Assembly (NCBI RefSeq): GCF_029525575.1
Contig: NZ_JAPDIA010000003.1
Coordinates: 2,100,214 to 2,164,213, forward strand
DNA from: Cohnella rhizosphaerae
GTDB taxonomy: Bacteria > Bacillota > Bacilli > Paenibacillales > Paenibacillaceae
DNA length: 64,000 bases
Reading direction: 5' to 3'
This document shows positions 31,201-40,775 of this stretch, piece after piece. Both the position numbers and the translations under genes were made by a program. The notes beneath the pieces are model-generated. The model did no database searches and was not told the DNA's origin. It worked only from the letters and a program-made list of their open reading frames with translations. Every line of letters begins with the position of its first letter. Position 1 is the stretch's first letter.

Positions 31201-32067
31201 TCAGTAGTATAGATGCTGGCGGTTCTTCTCGTCGTCCTCGGTTTCACCTTCTTGATACGACTTTTTAAGCTCCGGCTGCACTTCGCTGCGGAAGAATGCG
31301 TCGGGCCGGACGCCTGCGAACGATTTGAAGTCCTTGGCAAAGTGGGCGTGGTCCGTATACCCGCATGCCTGCACGATGTCCAGGTAATCGCAGCCGGCAT
31401 GACGAAGGCGAATCGCATGCTGAAAACGGACGATCCCCGCAAACTGCTTGGGGGACGCGCCGATCAAGGCGTTAAACTTGCGCTCCAGCGTGCGCTTGCT
31501 CACGTACAGCTGCCCGGCCAGCTCCGCGATCGACAGATTGCCCTGCCGCTTCATGATCCGATGCGCCGCATGCAGCAGCCATCGTTCCTCCTCATGGTCG
31601 CGCAGCGCCGAGATTAAAAATCGCTGCACGATCCCTACCCGCTCCTCGGCCCCGGACGCGCCGGCCAGCCGTTCCTCCATTTCCCGAACGCCAGGCTCCG
31701 GAAATACAAGCTCCAAAGACACGTCGGCATCTTGAAACTCGTGGATCGGATACCGGGTGAACCGGGACAAGCCCCCGGGCTTGAAAGGGACAATGATCGT
31801 TCCGATGGCACCGGTGCTGACATATTCCTTGACCGTTCCGTGCATGCCGGTAATGCCGCTTGAACCCAGCGATACCGAGCCTTTTTGCGTTATCGTCTTC
31901 ATCGGCTGCCCGTATTGAATGCCGATGACCGTCATCGCTGAGGGCAGCACCTTGACCGGATTCCGGTTGGCGAAGTTGGCCGGGTTCAGATCCTCTTGCA
32001 CGAGTATGCCGTCTACGTAAGGACGAAGGAGCGGCAGGGGCGCGAATCGTTGAATGAGCATGCGCAT
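31201..32067 (-). CDS. AraC family transcriptional regulator
   Basis: 288 residues. The N-terminal 150 residues form the cupin-like (DUF6597-type) sensing region. The C-terminal 100 residues are an AraC helix-turn-helix pair (LSIAELAGQLYVSKRTLERKF, then CGYTDHAHFAKDFKSFAGVRP). It precedes the dehalogenase gene in the same direction and is the obvious candidate regulator for it. ATG 32067 and ATG 32061 are both possible starts; AAAGGGA precedes them. Confidence 0.87.
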   Translation of the reverse strand: MRMLIQRFAPLPLLRPYVDGILVQEDLNPANFANRNPVKVLPSAMTVIGIQYGQPMKTITQKGSVSLGSSGITGMHGTVKEYVSTGAIGTIIVPFKPGGLSRFTRYPIHEFQDADVSLELVFPEPGVREMEERLAGASGAEERVGIVQRFLISALRDHEEERWLLHAAHRIMKRQGNLSIAELAGQLYVSKRTLERKFNALIGASPKQFAGIVRFQHAIRLRHAGCDYLDIVQACGYTDHAHFAKDFKSFAGVRPDAFFRSEVQPELKKSYQEGETEDDEKNRQHLYY

Positions 32068-32257
32068 TTCCCTTTCGCGCCGGCGGCGCCTCCGGCGGGA
32101 GAATGGTTAATCTTCTAAGTTCCATTCTATCCGAACTGGCGCAATGCATCATCGTCGAATTTCGAAATACATTCATTGCGAAAGGGAGCGTATGAAGTCG
32201 TTTTTGACATGACAGCGTTTTTATTTTCATGGTAACGTTATCATTGTTGCAATATAC

Positions 32258-32286
32258 TTGACATATCAAGAGAGGATATTTAACAT
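32258..32286 (+). promoter_or_regulatory. SigA-type promoter of the riboswitch operon
   Basis: A consensus TTGACA (32258-32263) is separated by 17 bases from TAACAT (32281-32286). Transcription would start near 32293, exactly at the first base of the riboswitch P1 stem. Confidence 0.8.
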
Positions 32287-32292
32287 AGTGGT

Positions 32293-32416
32293 ATGCTTAA
32301 TTTCCGATTTGTTCGGAGAGCGGGGGGAACCACCATTTGGGGCGAATCGCGACAGGACCCGTTCCTGTCGGTAGGGTGCCATCTTACCCGAGTCCGTCAG
32401 CTAACCTCGTCAGCAT
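32293..32416 (+). promoter_or_regulatory. Cyclic di-AMP riboswitch (ydaO/yuaA aptamer)
   Basis: The conserved ydaO core is plain: GGGGGAACCA, then GGGGCGAATC, a variable hairpin (GCGACAGGA/TCCTGTCG), GTAGGGT, ACCCGAGTCCGTCAGCTAACC and TCGTCAGCAT. P1 pairs ATGCT (32293-32297) with AGCAT (32412-32416). The family binds two cyclic di-AMP molecules and normally turns expression off when the second messenger is high. Known targets are potassium and osmolyte uptake and wall hydrolases. Here it leads a HAD phosphatase and mannitol-1-phosphate dehydrogenase. No other gene lies between. Confidence 0.93.
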
Positions 32417-32458
32417 GAAGATGGGTCCTTTTTTCCGCACGAACCGATTGCGACATGA

Positions 32459-32491
32459 GACCCTTCGATCCTGAAGGGTCTTTCTGCTTTC
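32459..32491 (+). terminator. Riboswitch expression-platform terminator
   Basis: GACCCTTC (32459-32466), loop GATCCT, GAAGGGTC (32473-32480), then TTTCTGCTTTC. An upstream GGGTC (32423-32427), just after P1, can pair with GACCC and would act as antiterminator. This fits an OFF switch by transcription termination about 80 bases before the first gene. Confidence 0.85.
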
Positions 32492-32573
32492 ACGCCGCGA
32501 CCCATCGCTGGCGCCCCCCCTCTTCGGCATGGTTCGGCTTAGGCAGAACAGACATCCGGAGGGAGTAGAGACA

Positions 32574-33248
32574 ATGAAAAAGAATAATGGAATCAAGGCG
32601 ATTATCTTCGACTTCGACGGTACGATTATCGATACGGAGACCGCTTGGTACAAAGCTTTCCACGCCGCCTACAAGAAGCATGAGGTCGACCTGCCGCTCG
32701 AGATGTATGCCGGTTGTATCGGCACGAGCCTAAACAAGTTCAACCCCTACGAATATTTGATCACGGAAATGAACCTCCCCATTAACCCCGATCAATTCCG
32801 GGACACCGTTCACAAGCATCACAGTCTATTGATGGAATGGGAAGAGATGCGCCCCGGCGTACTCCATTACTTGAACTGCGCCGAGAAGTTCGGGCTTCGT
32901 ATCGGTCTTGCTTCCAGCTCGCGGCGCGAATGGGTGGAGATGCATCTCAAGAATCTGGGCATTTACGAGTTCTTTAAGGTTATTCGGACCGCCGACGATG
33001 TGAAGGAGGTCAAGCCGAATCCGGAGCTGTACCTCCAGACGCTGAGCGCCCTGGGTGTAGAAGCGCACGAAGCGGTGGCCATTGAAGACTCGCCAAATGG
33101 CGCCCGGGCGGCGGAGGCTGCCGGCATTCCCTGCATTGTCACGCCCAATCCGCTCACGGAGTCGCTTGATTTTGGACGCTGTCTGCACCGCGTGAGTTCG
33201 CTTCATGAACTCGAATTTCACAGGGTGATTGCCGGAGCCGCTGGATAA
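32574..33248 (+). CDS. HAD phosphatase (beta-phosphoglucomutase/YhcW subfamily), candidate mannitol-1-phosphatase
   Basis: 224 residues from ATG 32574 (CGGAGGGAG 9 bases before). Motif I FDFDGTIIDTE, motif II LASSSRREW, motif III Lys in VKEVKPNPELYL and motif IV IEDSPNGARAAEAAG are all present, with a helical cap after motif I. This subfamily includes sugar-phosphate phosphatases and beta-phosphoglucomutases. It is the first gene behind the cyclic di-AMP riboswitch and precedes mannitol-1-phosphate dehydrogenase, so dephosphorylation of mannitol 1-phosphate is a reasoned guess. Acinetobacter makes mannitol under salt with a fused HAD-dehydrogenase, a useful parallel. Confidence 0.85.
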   Translation: MKKNNGIKAIIFDFDGTIIDTETAWYKAFHAAYKKHEVDLPLEMYAGCIGTSLNKFNPYEYLITEMNLPINPDQFRDTVHKHHSLLMEWEEMRPGVLHYLNCAEKFGLRIGLASSSRREWVEMHLKNLGIYEFFKVIRTADDVKEVKPNPELYLQTLSALGVEAHEAVAIEDSPNGARAAEAAGIPCIVTPNPLTESLDFGRCLHRVSSLHELEFHRVIAGAAG

Positions 33249-33346
33249 TCGCGTGGATAATCAGGTTATCGTAACTGCGGCTGAGGATCGTTTGCCTTTG
33301 GTGCTATAATTTTCGGAATATTCTGATTAAAAAAGGAGTGAAGTCG

Positions 33347-34579
33347 TTGAGCGCCTCTATAAACACGACCGTATCCCCGAACGCCCTGATCGCCGGCAGT
33401 ATCGCCTGCGAGCCGTCGGACGAACGGCGCGCCGTTCATTTCGGAGCCGGCAATATCGGCCGCGGATTTATCGGGATGCTGCTATCCAAATCCGGCTACG
33501 AGGTTTGCTTCGTTGCCCGGAACGAGACCCAGATCGCTCAATTTCAGAAAAACAAACAGTATACCGTCATCTATGCCAATGAACGGGCGGATTCCGAAGT
33601 CATACGCAATGTCACCGCCATTCCCATCAAGAGCGGGACCGATGTGAATGCACGCCTTCTTACCGCCGATCTTGTAACGACGGCTGTCGGCGTATCCAAC
33701 CTGCCCGCCGTCGCGAGGACGATGGCCGCAGGAATCGAGAGGCGGCTTGCCGCGCACGACCGGCCCCTTCATATTATCGCCTGCGAAAACGCCACGCGGG
33801 GCAGCACGATGCTCAAGTCTTATATTTACGAGCATCTATCAGCCGCGGCTCGAAGCAGAGCCGATCGTTGTTTGTCCTTTCCCGATTCGATGATCGACCG
33901 CATCGTTCCCGTTCAATGGAACGAAGATCCGCTCGCCATTCGCGTCGAGCCGTTTTGCGAATGGATTATCGACCGGAGCAAGTTGATGCCGGGGTTCCGG
34001 CCCATCGAAGGCGCGCTCTGCGTAGATCGGCTTGCCCCTTATGCGGAACGCAAACTGTACACCGTGAATACCGGCCACTGCTATGCAGCATATCTTGGCC
34101 GCCTCGCCGGCTTCAGCACGATACAAGATACGCTTCGGGAGCCCGCGCTTCGCGAGAGAATTCGGCTGGCTTTGGAGGAGACGGGCGGCTTGCTGATCCG
34201 CCGGCACGGCTTCGACTCCGCGGAGCATGCCCGCTATATCGACAAGACGGTGGAGCGCTTCGCCAATCCGGCGATCGTCGACGACGTGACGCGCGTCGCC
34301 CGCTCCCCGCTGCGCAAGCTGGCTCGAAGCGAACGGTTGATCCGGCCGCTGATGCTCGCGCACGAGAATGGCCTGCAAACGCCGAATTTAGTTTTCGCCG
34401 CTGCGGCGGCTCTGGCTTACGCGGATAAAGGAGATCCCGAAGCGGTACGCATGCAAACCGCTATCCAAGAAGAAGGGCTGTCAGCCTTTGTCACGCAGCA
34501 CCTTGGCATTCCGTTTCAGCACGCCTTGCACGGTCAGTTGCTGGCCGCATATAGAGAGTTGAGGACGGAGTTCGGCTAA
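33347..34579 (+). CDS. mtlD: Mannitol-1-phosphate 5-dehydrogenase
   Basis: 410 residues from TTG 33347, 8 bases after AAAGGAG; the GTG at 33338 overlaps that site and is less likely. VHFGAGNIGRGFIGMLL is the NAD-binding glycine loop. CENATRGS, FPDSMIDRIVP and RKLYTVNTGHCYAAYLG are MtlD signatures; the Lys in the last is the catalytic one. It interconverts fructose 6-phosphate and mannitol 1-phosphate. The protein has about 28 extra N-terminal residues compared with usual MtlD. No mannitol PTS genes are nearby, and the gap to the HAD gene (98 bases) has no terminator, so both probably share the riboswitch transcript. Confidence 0.92.
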   Translation: MSASINTTVSPNALIAGSIACEPSDERRAVHFGAGNIGRGFIGMLLSKSGYEVCFVARNETQIAQFQKNKQYTVIYANERADSEVIRNVTAIPIKSGTDVNARLLTADLVTTAVGVSNLPAVARTMAAGIERRLAAHDRPLHIIACENATRGSTMLKSYIYEHLSAAARSRADRCLSFPDSMIDRIVPVQWNEDPLAIRVEPFCEWIIDRSKLMPGFRPIEGALCVDRLAPYAERKLYTVNTGHCYAAYLGRLAGFSTIQDTLREPALRERIRLALEETGGLLIRRHGFDSAEHARYIDKTVERFANPAIVDDVTRVARSPLRKLARSERLIRPLMLAHENGLQTPNLVFAAAAALAYADKGDPEAVRMQTAIQEEGLSAFVTQHLGIPFQHALHGQLLAAYRELRTEFG

Positions 34580-34587
34580 ACGAAAAA

Positions 34588-34645
34588 CAATCGGGCCGGT
34601 ACGAAGGCGCCAAGCTCCCTCTTCGTACCGGCCTGATTCGATTTG
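34588..34645 (+). terminator. Terminator-like hairpin after mtlD
   Basis: AATCGGGCCGGTACGAAG pairs with CTTCGTACCGGCCTGATT around a 14-base loop. No clear U-tract follows, but the stem is long and marks the operon end. Confidence 0.75.
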
Positions 34646-34841
34646 GCGATTAGTTGGCGGCGTTTTTTTTCAATAAACCGGCGCCTTTTGACGTTCCTTT
34701 ATAGGCCATGAACCGCCTGAAACTCGGGGCGGTTATTTTTTTTTATCGTTTTTTTTTCGCGCATGTGTCGATTCCTTCTTCAGCCGTTCGTTGTCTATAT
34801 AGAAGCAGCCAAACCAACCAAATTCGAAAGGGATGTTGAGC

Positions 34842-35240
34842 ATGAAGGCACAATTGAACGCTTATATTCACTCGGAGGACGCCAGAGCGCAGGCCGGGTT
34901 TTACGCAGACGCGCTGGATGGGAAGATTGTATCCGTAATGACGCTCGGCCAACTGCCGGGGACGCCGGCCGACATGCAGGACAAGGTGATGCATCTGGCG
35001 CTCGAGGTGGCTGGCGGGAACGTGCTGTTCCTGGCCGACGCGAACGTAGCGGTACCGAGCGGCGGCCGAGCAGTCACGTTGGCGCTCTCCTTCTCCGGCG
35101 AAGACGAGGCGCGCGAAGCGTTCGGGAACCTGGCGGACGGCGGGACGGTGAAGTTCCCGTTCGAGCTGCAGCCGTGGGGCGGCCACCATGGAGAGGTTGT
35201 GGACAAGTACGGGATCCATTGGCAGATCGTAAAGCAATAA
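34842..35240 (+). CDS. PhnB-like VOC (glyoxalase fold) protein
   Basis: 132 residues, start ATG 34842 (AAAGGG at 34827-34832; the ATG at 34833 is too close). The pattern ARAQAGFYADALDGKIVSVM at the start and PWGGHHGEVVDKYGIHWQIV at the end is that of PhnB/3-demethylubiquinone-methyltransferase-like VOC proteins. These small proteins dimerise and are mostly of unknown function. A DoxX protein follows by 55 bases and may be co-transcribed. Confidence 0.85.
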   Translation: MKAQLNAYIHSEDARAQAGFYADALDGKIVSVMTLGQLPGTPADMQDKVMHLALEVAGGNVLFLADANVAVPSGGRAVTLALSFSGEDEAREAFGNLADGGTVKFPFELQPWGGHHGEVVDKYGIHWQIVKQ

Positions 35241-35295
35241 ACGGCCAGGGAGCCGACAGGCTCGCATCCACCATCGTAGAAGGGGCGAAAATTCA

Positions 35296-35727
35296 ATGAT
35301 CATCGAACGGGAAATGAAGATGCAAACAGCCGCGCAACGGCCGAATATCTCGGGCGCCAGACGCTGGACGGCGCGGGTATTGGGCGGCATAGCGGTGCTT
35401 TTCATGCTTTTTGACGGGATCGGCAAGCTCGCAGGGCCGCAGCCGGTCGTCGAGGCGACGCGCGAGCTCGGATTCGCCGAGCACCACTTGGCGATCATGG
35501 GCATCCTAAGCTTACTGGCCACCTTGCTGTACATCGTACCTCGCACAGCCTTCCTTGGCGCGCTGCTGTTGACCGGGTACCTGGGCGGCGCAGTTGCGGC
35601 GCAAGTACGAATCGACATGCCTCTTTTCACGAACGCGCTGTTCCCGGTCTATGTGGCCATTTTCGTCTGGGGCGCGCTCTGGCTTCGGGACGAGCGGGTG
35701 CGCATGCTGCTGACAGGCGGAAAGTGA
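35296..35727 (+). CDS. DoxX-like family membrane protein
   Basis: 143 residues with four predicted transmembrane helices. The region VLGGIAVLFMLFDGIGKLAG and the later LLATLLYIVPRTAFLGALLL fit the DoxX-like family. The start ATG 35296 follows AAGGGG by 10 bases; ATG 35314 is an alternative. Members are linked to redox and stress roles in other bacteria; here only membrane location is supported. Confidence 0.85.
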   Translation: MIIEREMKMQTAAQRPNISGARRWTARVLGGIAVLFMLFDGIGKLAGPQPVVEATRELGFAEHHLAIMGILSLLATLLYIVPRTAFLGALLLTGYLGGAVAAQVRIDMPLFTNALFPVYVAIFVWGALWLRDERVRMLLTGGK

Positions 35728-35791
35728 CTCGATAGAGAAGAGAGTCGACAAGTCCTAGCGATTGAAGGAGACGACAATGACAATAGTGCGA

Positions 35792-35955
35792 ACGTAGATA
35801 GACGGTTGGCGCGTTCGCTAGAAAGTGGCGCCTAAAGTATGCACGTAGATAGACAGTTGGCGTGTTCGCTAGAAGGTGGCGCCCAAAGTGTGCACGTAGA
35901 TAGACAGTCGGCGTGTTCGCTAGAAGGAGACGTCAAAAGTATGCACGTAGATCGG
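35792..35955. repeat. 51-bp direct tandem repeat (three units plus part of a fourth)
   Basis: Units begin with ACGTAGATAGACAGTTGGCG at 35792, 35843 and 35894, and a partial unit starts at 35945. The period is exactly 51 bases with a few substitutions. 51 is divisible by 3, but no gene runs through it. Confidence 0.9.
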
Positions 35956-35967
35956 TAAGCGTCAAAT

Positions 35968-35992
35968 AGCCCCCACCTGGCGGTGGGGGCCA
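35968..35992. terminator. Bidirectional terminator
   Basis: GCCCCCACC-TGGC-GGTGGGGGC is a perfect 9-bp stem between the DoxX gene and the convergent SLH-cohesin gene. Confidence 0.8.
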
Positions 35993-36023
35993 TTGGAGCG
36001 GGCAGGAACGTCGCCGCGTCCGT

Positions 36024-37680
36024 TTAATTAATCAGGTTCGCGATCATCTGGGCCGTCTCTTCGCGCGTGGCTGTGCCTTGCGGCGCGAACGTATCCGAGG
36101 AGCGGCCTTGCATGAGCTTGGCTTGACGGGCTTTGCCGACGGACGCTGCGGCCCAGGCGCTGATCTTGTCCTGGTCCTTGAACGCTTCCCCCTTCGGCGT
36201 CGGGCGTCGTCCCGTGATTAAGCTCATAGGCCCGAATCAGCATGACGGCCGCTTCTTCTCTCGTCAGGACGGCGTTCGGCGCGAATATCGACGCCGCTTG
36301 GCCCTGGACGAGGCCTGCGGCGACAGCCTTCGCGACATCCGCCGCGTACCAGGCGCCGGCGGGCACGTCCGTGAAGGCGACGGCGCTCGATGCGGGAGCC
36401 TCAAGCTTCAGCGCCCGGGACAGCAGCGCCGTGAATTCCGCGCGCGTGACCGCCCGCTGAGGCAGGAAGGTGCCGTTCCCCGCGCCCGTGACGATTTGCT
36501 TGGCCGCGAGGCTGCGGATGGTCTGGTAGGACCAACGGCCGGACGGCACGTCGGAGAACGCCATATCGACCTGCAGCAGACCGTAACGGCTGAAGTGGGA
36601 AACGTCTGCGCTGACCGTGCCGGCTTCGCTTTTTCCGCCGATATAGGTGATTGCGTTGTCCGCGATGTAATAGATGCCCGTAATCGCCGGGTCCATGGCG
36701 GTCTCGGCGTCGAACCGCAGCGTAATCGGCTTCTCGAAGGCGGTCAACCGCTGCTTCTGCCCGGACTCGGTCTGCAGGTAGAGCTCAAGGTCGTACAGCT
36801 GCGCGCCTTGGCGAATGACCGCGCCAGACGTCGAAGCGATCGCTTGAAGCTGCTTGTCCGCTTGATCCGCGGCGTTGATCTCCAGCACGATGCGCGAGCC
36901 GTTCAACTGAGCGCCTGCAAGGCTATTCGCCAGCTGACCGAGCACCTCGCCGGGAATCGACAGCTTCAGGCCCGATGCGGCGACTTCCACGGGCTTTCCT
37001 GCCAGCAGCTTGCCTGCGTCCGCCGGCATGACGAGCTTCGTGACGCCTGCGGGTACGGCAATCGCGACCGGCGCGCTGCCTGCGGCGCCCAACTGCTCGG
37101 CCTTAACCTCCAGGGTCTTGTCCTCATTCGCAGTGCCGGTGTTTGCCGGGTTGCCGGAAGGGAAGGGCGTCGATACGCCCCCGTTTACATATACAACCTG
37201 ATTGGCTTCCAGCCCGAGCCCCGTCTGACTCAGATCGGAGCGAACCAGCTTGACGTCCTTCACGGTCACTGCCGCATTCGAAGTGCGCTTGGCCGCGAAG
37301 GAAAAGGTAGCGAGGTCCGCGGCGCCGGACAGCGTAGCGGTCGAGCCCGTCTTCGTGAAGGCGAAGACGAGATGGTGCCCGCCCGATTCTGACGCGGATA
37401 CGGGAACCATGAAGCCCGGCGTGCCGGCTTTGGCGCTGCCTTCCACATACGTCAGCTCGTCCGGATTGTAATAAACGCTGAATTCGTAAGCGAATATGTC
37501 TGATAATTGATCGCCGCGAACGGTGACGTCGACGGATTGCCCCTCCTTCGGCGCGCTGTCGGAGACAACGAGCGCGATGGAGGGGACGGCGTCGGCCCAA
37601 GCCCTGAAGGGGAGCGCCGAGAAAAGAAGCGCCAATAGCGCGCTGAAGGAGATTAGCCGTTTAGCAGACAGTGAACCCAT
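36024..37680 (-). CDS. Secreted cohesin-domain protein with three SLH domains; frameshift at 36188-36192
   Basis: 551 residues after removing one C at 36188-36192. Start ATG 37680, preceded by AGAAAGGGAG. A signal peptide (ending FRAWADA) is followed by a cohesin-like domain (about 30-165: VVSDSAPKEGQSVDVTVRG, FAYEFSVYYNPDELTYV), a middle beta-rich region, and three SLH domains (AFSDVPSGRWSYQTIRSLA, AFTDVPAGAWYAADVAKAV, and one starting KDQDKISAW). Cohesins bind dockerins; SLH domains bind wall polymer. It lies directly downstream of a dockerin-bearing amidase on the same strand, so it could be that enzyme's surface anchor. This is like a minimal cellulosome scaffold, though with one cohesin only. 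Confidence 0.83.
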
Positions 37681-37726
37681 TCTCCCATTCTCCCTTTCTG
37701 ATTGCAGGATGGTGCAGGACGCCTCA

Positions 37727-40055
37727 TCAGAGGCTTCCTGCAGCATGATCGAGATTCATTGTGGGCGTCAAGCGGCCGGCCGCAGCGTGGACGCTTCGGG
37801 AATTTCCGGCGTCGTAGGGGGGCGCCTCGCGGTGATGCGTTAGCTGCTCGAAGGAGTAAGCGAGCTTGATCAAGGTGCCTTCATCGAACGGCCTGCCGAG
37901 CAGCTCGATATTTTGGGGCAGCTTGGGCTGCGCGCCATTGTCCACGAAGCCGGCGGGAATGCCGATCGCCGGGAAGCCGGAGTACGGGCTAAGCCGGTTG
38001 GCACTGCCCGCGTTCGTGCCGGTCAAGCTCGTCGGCGGGTTCGCGGTGGACGGATAGAGCAGCGCGTCCAGGTTGTTTTCGTTCATCGTCTTCAGCAGCG
38101 CTTGCTGCGCGAGCTTCGGACGGTTGATGATAATGTCCCGATAGTCCTGGTTCGTCGCCAGGTCGGCCACGTTGTTGCGCGTGATATAAGAGTTGCGGGC
38201 GCTCACCAGCATGTCCGTGCCCGAGTCGATAATATCGGACAAGGAGTGGTAGGGGACCTGCGAGGACGGATTCGAATTAATGTAGGTGTTGAAATAGGTG
38301 TTCAGATCCGACTTGAATTCGTAGCCGCTCAGACTGGAGTAAGACAGGATGCTCGACAGATTCGGAACGACGACATCGATGACCGTGGCGCCGGCCGCCT
38401 GCATATCTTCGACGGCTTTGTTCGCCAAAGCGATCACGCTCTGATTCGTGCCCATCACGAGCGGATCGCGGATCACGCCGATTCGGGCGCCTTTCAGGCC
38501 GTTCTTGTCGAGATACTTCGTATACGTCGTCGGCGTGCGGCCGACGCTGTACAACGTCGCGGGATCGGCTGCGTCATAGCCCTTCAGGAAGTCGAGCGCG
38601 ACGGCGATATCTTCGACGCTGCGGGCCATCGGGCCGCCGACATCCTGGGACAGCGCCAGCGGTACGATGCCTTCGCGGCTCGTCAGTCCGATCGTCGGGC
38701 GCAGGCCGACGAGACTATTGTAAGAGGACGGGACCCGGATCGAGCCGCCCGTATCGGTACCAAGACCGAGCACGGCGAAGTTGGCCGCGAGCGCGGCACC
38801 CGTGCCGCCGGACGAACCGCCCGGGTTTTTGGTCAGATCGTACGGGTTCAGCGTCTGGCCGCCGAGCGAACTGATCGTCGTCAGGCCGAACGCGAATTCG
38901 TGCAGGTTGGCCTTGCCGATAATAATCGCGCCTGCAGCCTTCAACTGCGCGACCATCTTCGCGTCCGTCGTCGTGAAGTTGTTCTTCAAGCACGTGCAGC
39001 CTGCGGTTGTCGCCATTCCGATCGTGTTGTAATTGTCCTTGACGATGACCGGTACGCCGTGAAGCAGGCTGCGAGGCCCGGATTGGCCGCGCTCCGCGTC
39101 AAGCTGCGCCGCGATGGCGAGTGCGTCCGGATTGACCGAGATCACGGCGTTGATGGACGGCCCTTGCTTGTCGTATTCGGCGATCCGCTTCAGATACGCG
39201 CTTACGAGCTCAACGGCCGTCAGCTTTCCTGCCGCCATCGCATTTTGAATATCCATAATGTCGGTTTCCATGATATCGAAAGAGGAACCGGCGTCGTAGA
39301 CGATAATTTTCCCAAGCGCTGCGAGATCGGCGATGTCGATCGTACCGTCGCTATTGAAGTCCGCCGCCGAGACGAGAGACCATCCCGCGTCCGTCGACTT
39401 CGCCCCGTAATGCGCGACGAGGATAGAAAGATCGCCGACATCGACCGCGTTGTTGCCGTTCAGGTCGCCCGTGACGCCAAGCGCCGTCTCTTGGGACGCG
39501 ATCCCGAGCTTCTGCGGCGAAGCGGATTGAAGGGCGCCATTCGAACCCAGACCCAGCTCGGCCGACACTTCAAAGTCGTTTACGCCCGCCGAAGCTTTGG
39601 AAGTGAAGGTCAGCTTGATGATCGGCGCTTGCGGCGCAAGCGCCGTGCCGAGCGCCGCGGTCACGATCGTAACCTGGCCCAGCGCTTCATTCGTGTCTAC
39701 GATCTGCGTGCCTGCTTGTGCCGCCGTCGCCGACACAAAATCGAACAGCGAAGCATTATATTTGACGACGAACTTGCCTGCCGTCACCCCGCTTGTATCC
39801 GATGCCAATGCAATGCCCAATTCAAAAGGCGTCCCTACCGAAGCGACGGAAGGACCGGACAGCAGCAATGACGCATCTGCGGTCGACAGTGTCAGTATAG
39901 GGCTTGCCGTGCTTTCCGTCGTCGTGGGTGCGGATATTCCCTGCTCAACGGCTCCGCCTACGGATGCGAAGGAAGAAATGGGAAGGGCGGTGAACAACAA
40001 TCCTGCCGTCAATGCGGTCAACATTCTCTTTTTTTGCGCTTAATCTAACATGCAT
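37727..40055 (-). CDS. Secreted amidase-signature hydrolase with cohesin-like and dockerin domains; frameshifts at both ends
   Basis: Domain order: signal peptide, cohesin-like domain (about 35-180), type I dockerin with two calcium loops (DLNGNNAVDVGDL and DFNSDGTIDIADL, about 190-250), amidase (about 260-745). The amidase triad is visible as Lys in GVPVIVKDN, cis-Ser in NPGGSSGGTGA and nucleophile Ser in GTDTGGSIRVPSS. Dropping one T from 40029-40035 makes ATG 40055 start a good signal peptide (MHVRLSAKKRMLTALTAGLL). Dropping one G from 37817-37822 moves the stop from 37727 to 37768, with a family-like end APPTTPEIPEAS. The result is 761 residues. It hydrolyses an amide outside the cell; the substrate is unknown. 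Confidence 0.85.
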
Positions 40056-40276
40056 CTAACAAAAACCTCCCTCGAATTATTCGTAAAAAACAAAGAAACC
40101 ACTTCTTTAATAAAGATTTTTTCTCCCCAACCTCGTTTCTCGAATTTTGTGTTATATAATATGACTTGATAGAATCATAACGGCTACCTATGGAAGCGAC
40201 AAGAACGCACTAATGAGTCACTAAGTCACAAAATGGATACCTGGAAGCCAAGTACACGGCAGGGGGGCGGCAGCGA

Positions 40277-40640
40277 ATGAGCAAACAAATCTACCAGGCG
40301 AACGTCGTGAACTATGGCTGTCCGATCGCGATTACGAACGAGGTGTTGGGAGGCAAGTGGAAAGGCAGCGTCCTGTATCACTTGTCCGATGGAGGCCGGC
40401 GATTCAACGAGCTTCGCAAGCTTCTGCCGAATATCTCGCAGCGGGTGCTCACGGTTCAGCTCCGGGAAATGGAGGAAGACGGCCTTGTACGAAGAAAAGT
40501 GCTGGCCGGATCGCCGCCCCCCGTCCACTATTCGCTCACGCCATTGGGCGAATCGCTCAAGCCGATCGTCTACCTCATGCTGGATTGGGGGGCTCAAGCA
40601 CGGGGAAGAACTCCCGAATTTGAAAGCGAGACTGCCTTGA
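40277..40640 (+). CDS. HxlR family transcriptional regulator; frameshift at 40587-40592
   Basis: 120 residues after dropping one G at 40587-40592, the normal HxlR length. As sequenced the frame would run to 40924 as an abnormal tail. PIAITNEVLGGKWKGSVLYH, RRFNELRKLLPNISQRVLT and EEDGLVRRKV are the winged-helix signatures, and Cys 14 (NYGCPI) is the conserved redox-sensitive Cys of many members. The gap upstream (40056-40276) holds TATAAT and a short dyad and probably the divergent promoters. Target unknown; it might be the divergent amidase operon or the SLH gene that follows. Confidence 0.87.
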
Positions 40641-40775
40641 GCCGACCGCGATTCTCCTTTCTCGTCTCCTCGATTGGATCGTATAGGTGCGGAGCGTTTG
40701 TTGACTGTTTGTTGAGAGGAGATTGCTACGATAGAACCAGCAATCTACTTTATTCGACAGGGGAGAAACAAGAGG

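Noticed and set aside
32521..33248. Longer start of the HAD gene near 32529
   Set aside because: That start would lie far upstream of the strong CGGAGGGAG site; ATG 32574 has ideal spacing and gives the usual HAD N-terminus.
37913..39871. 652-codon open frame on the plus strand
   Set aside because: It is the antisense shadow of the amidase gene; its product is Arg-rich low-complexity sequence with no ribosome binding site.
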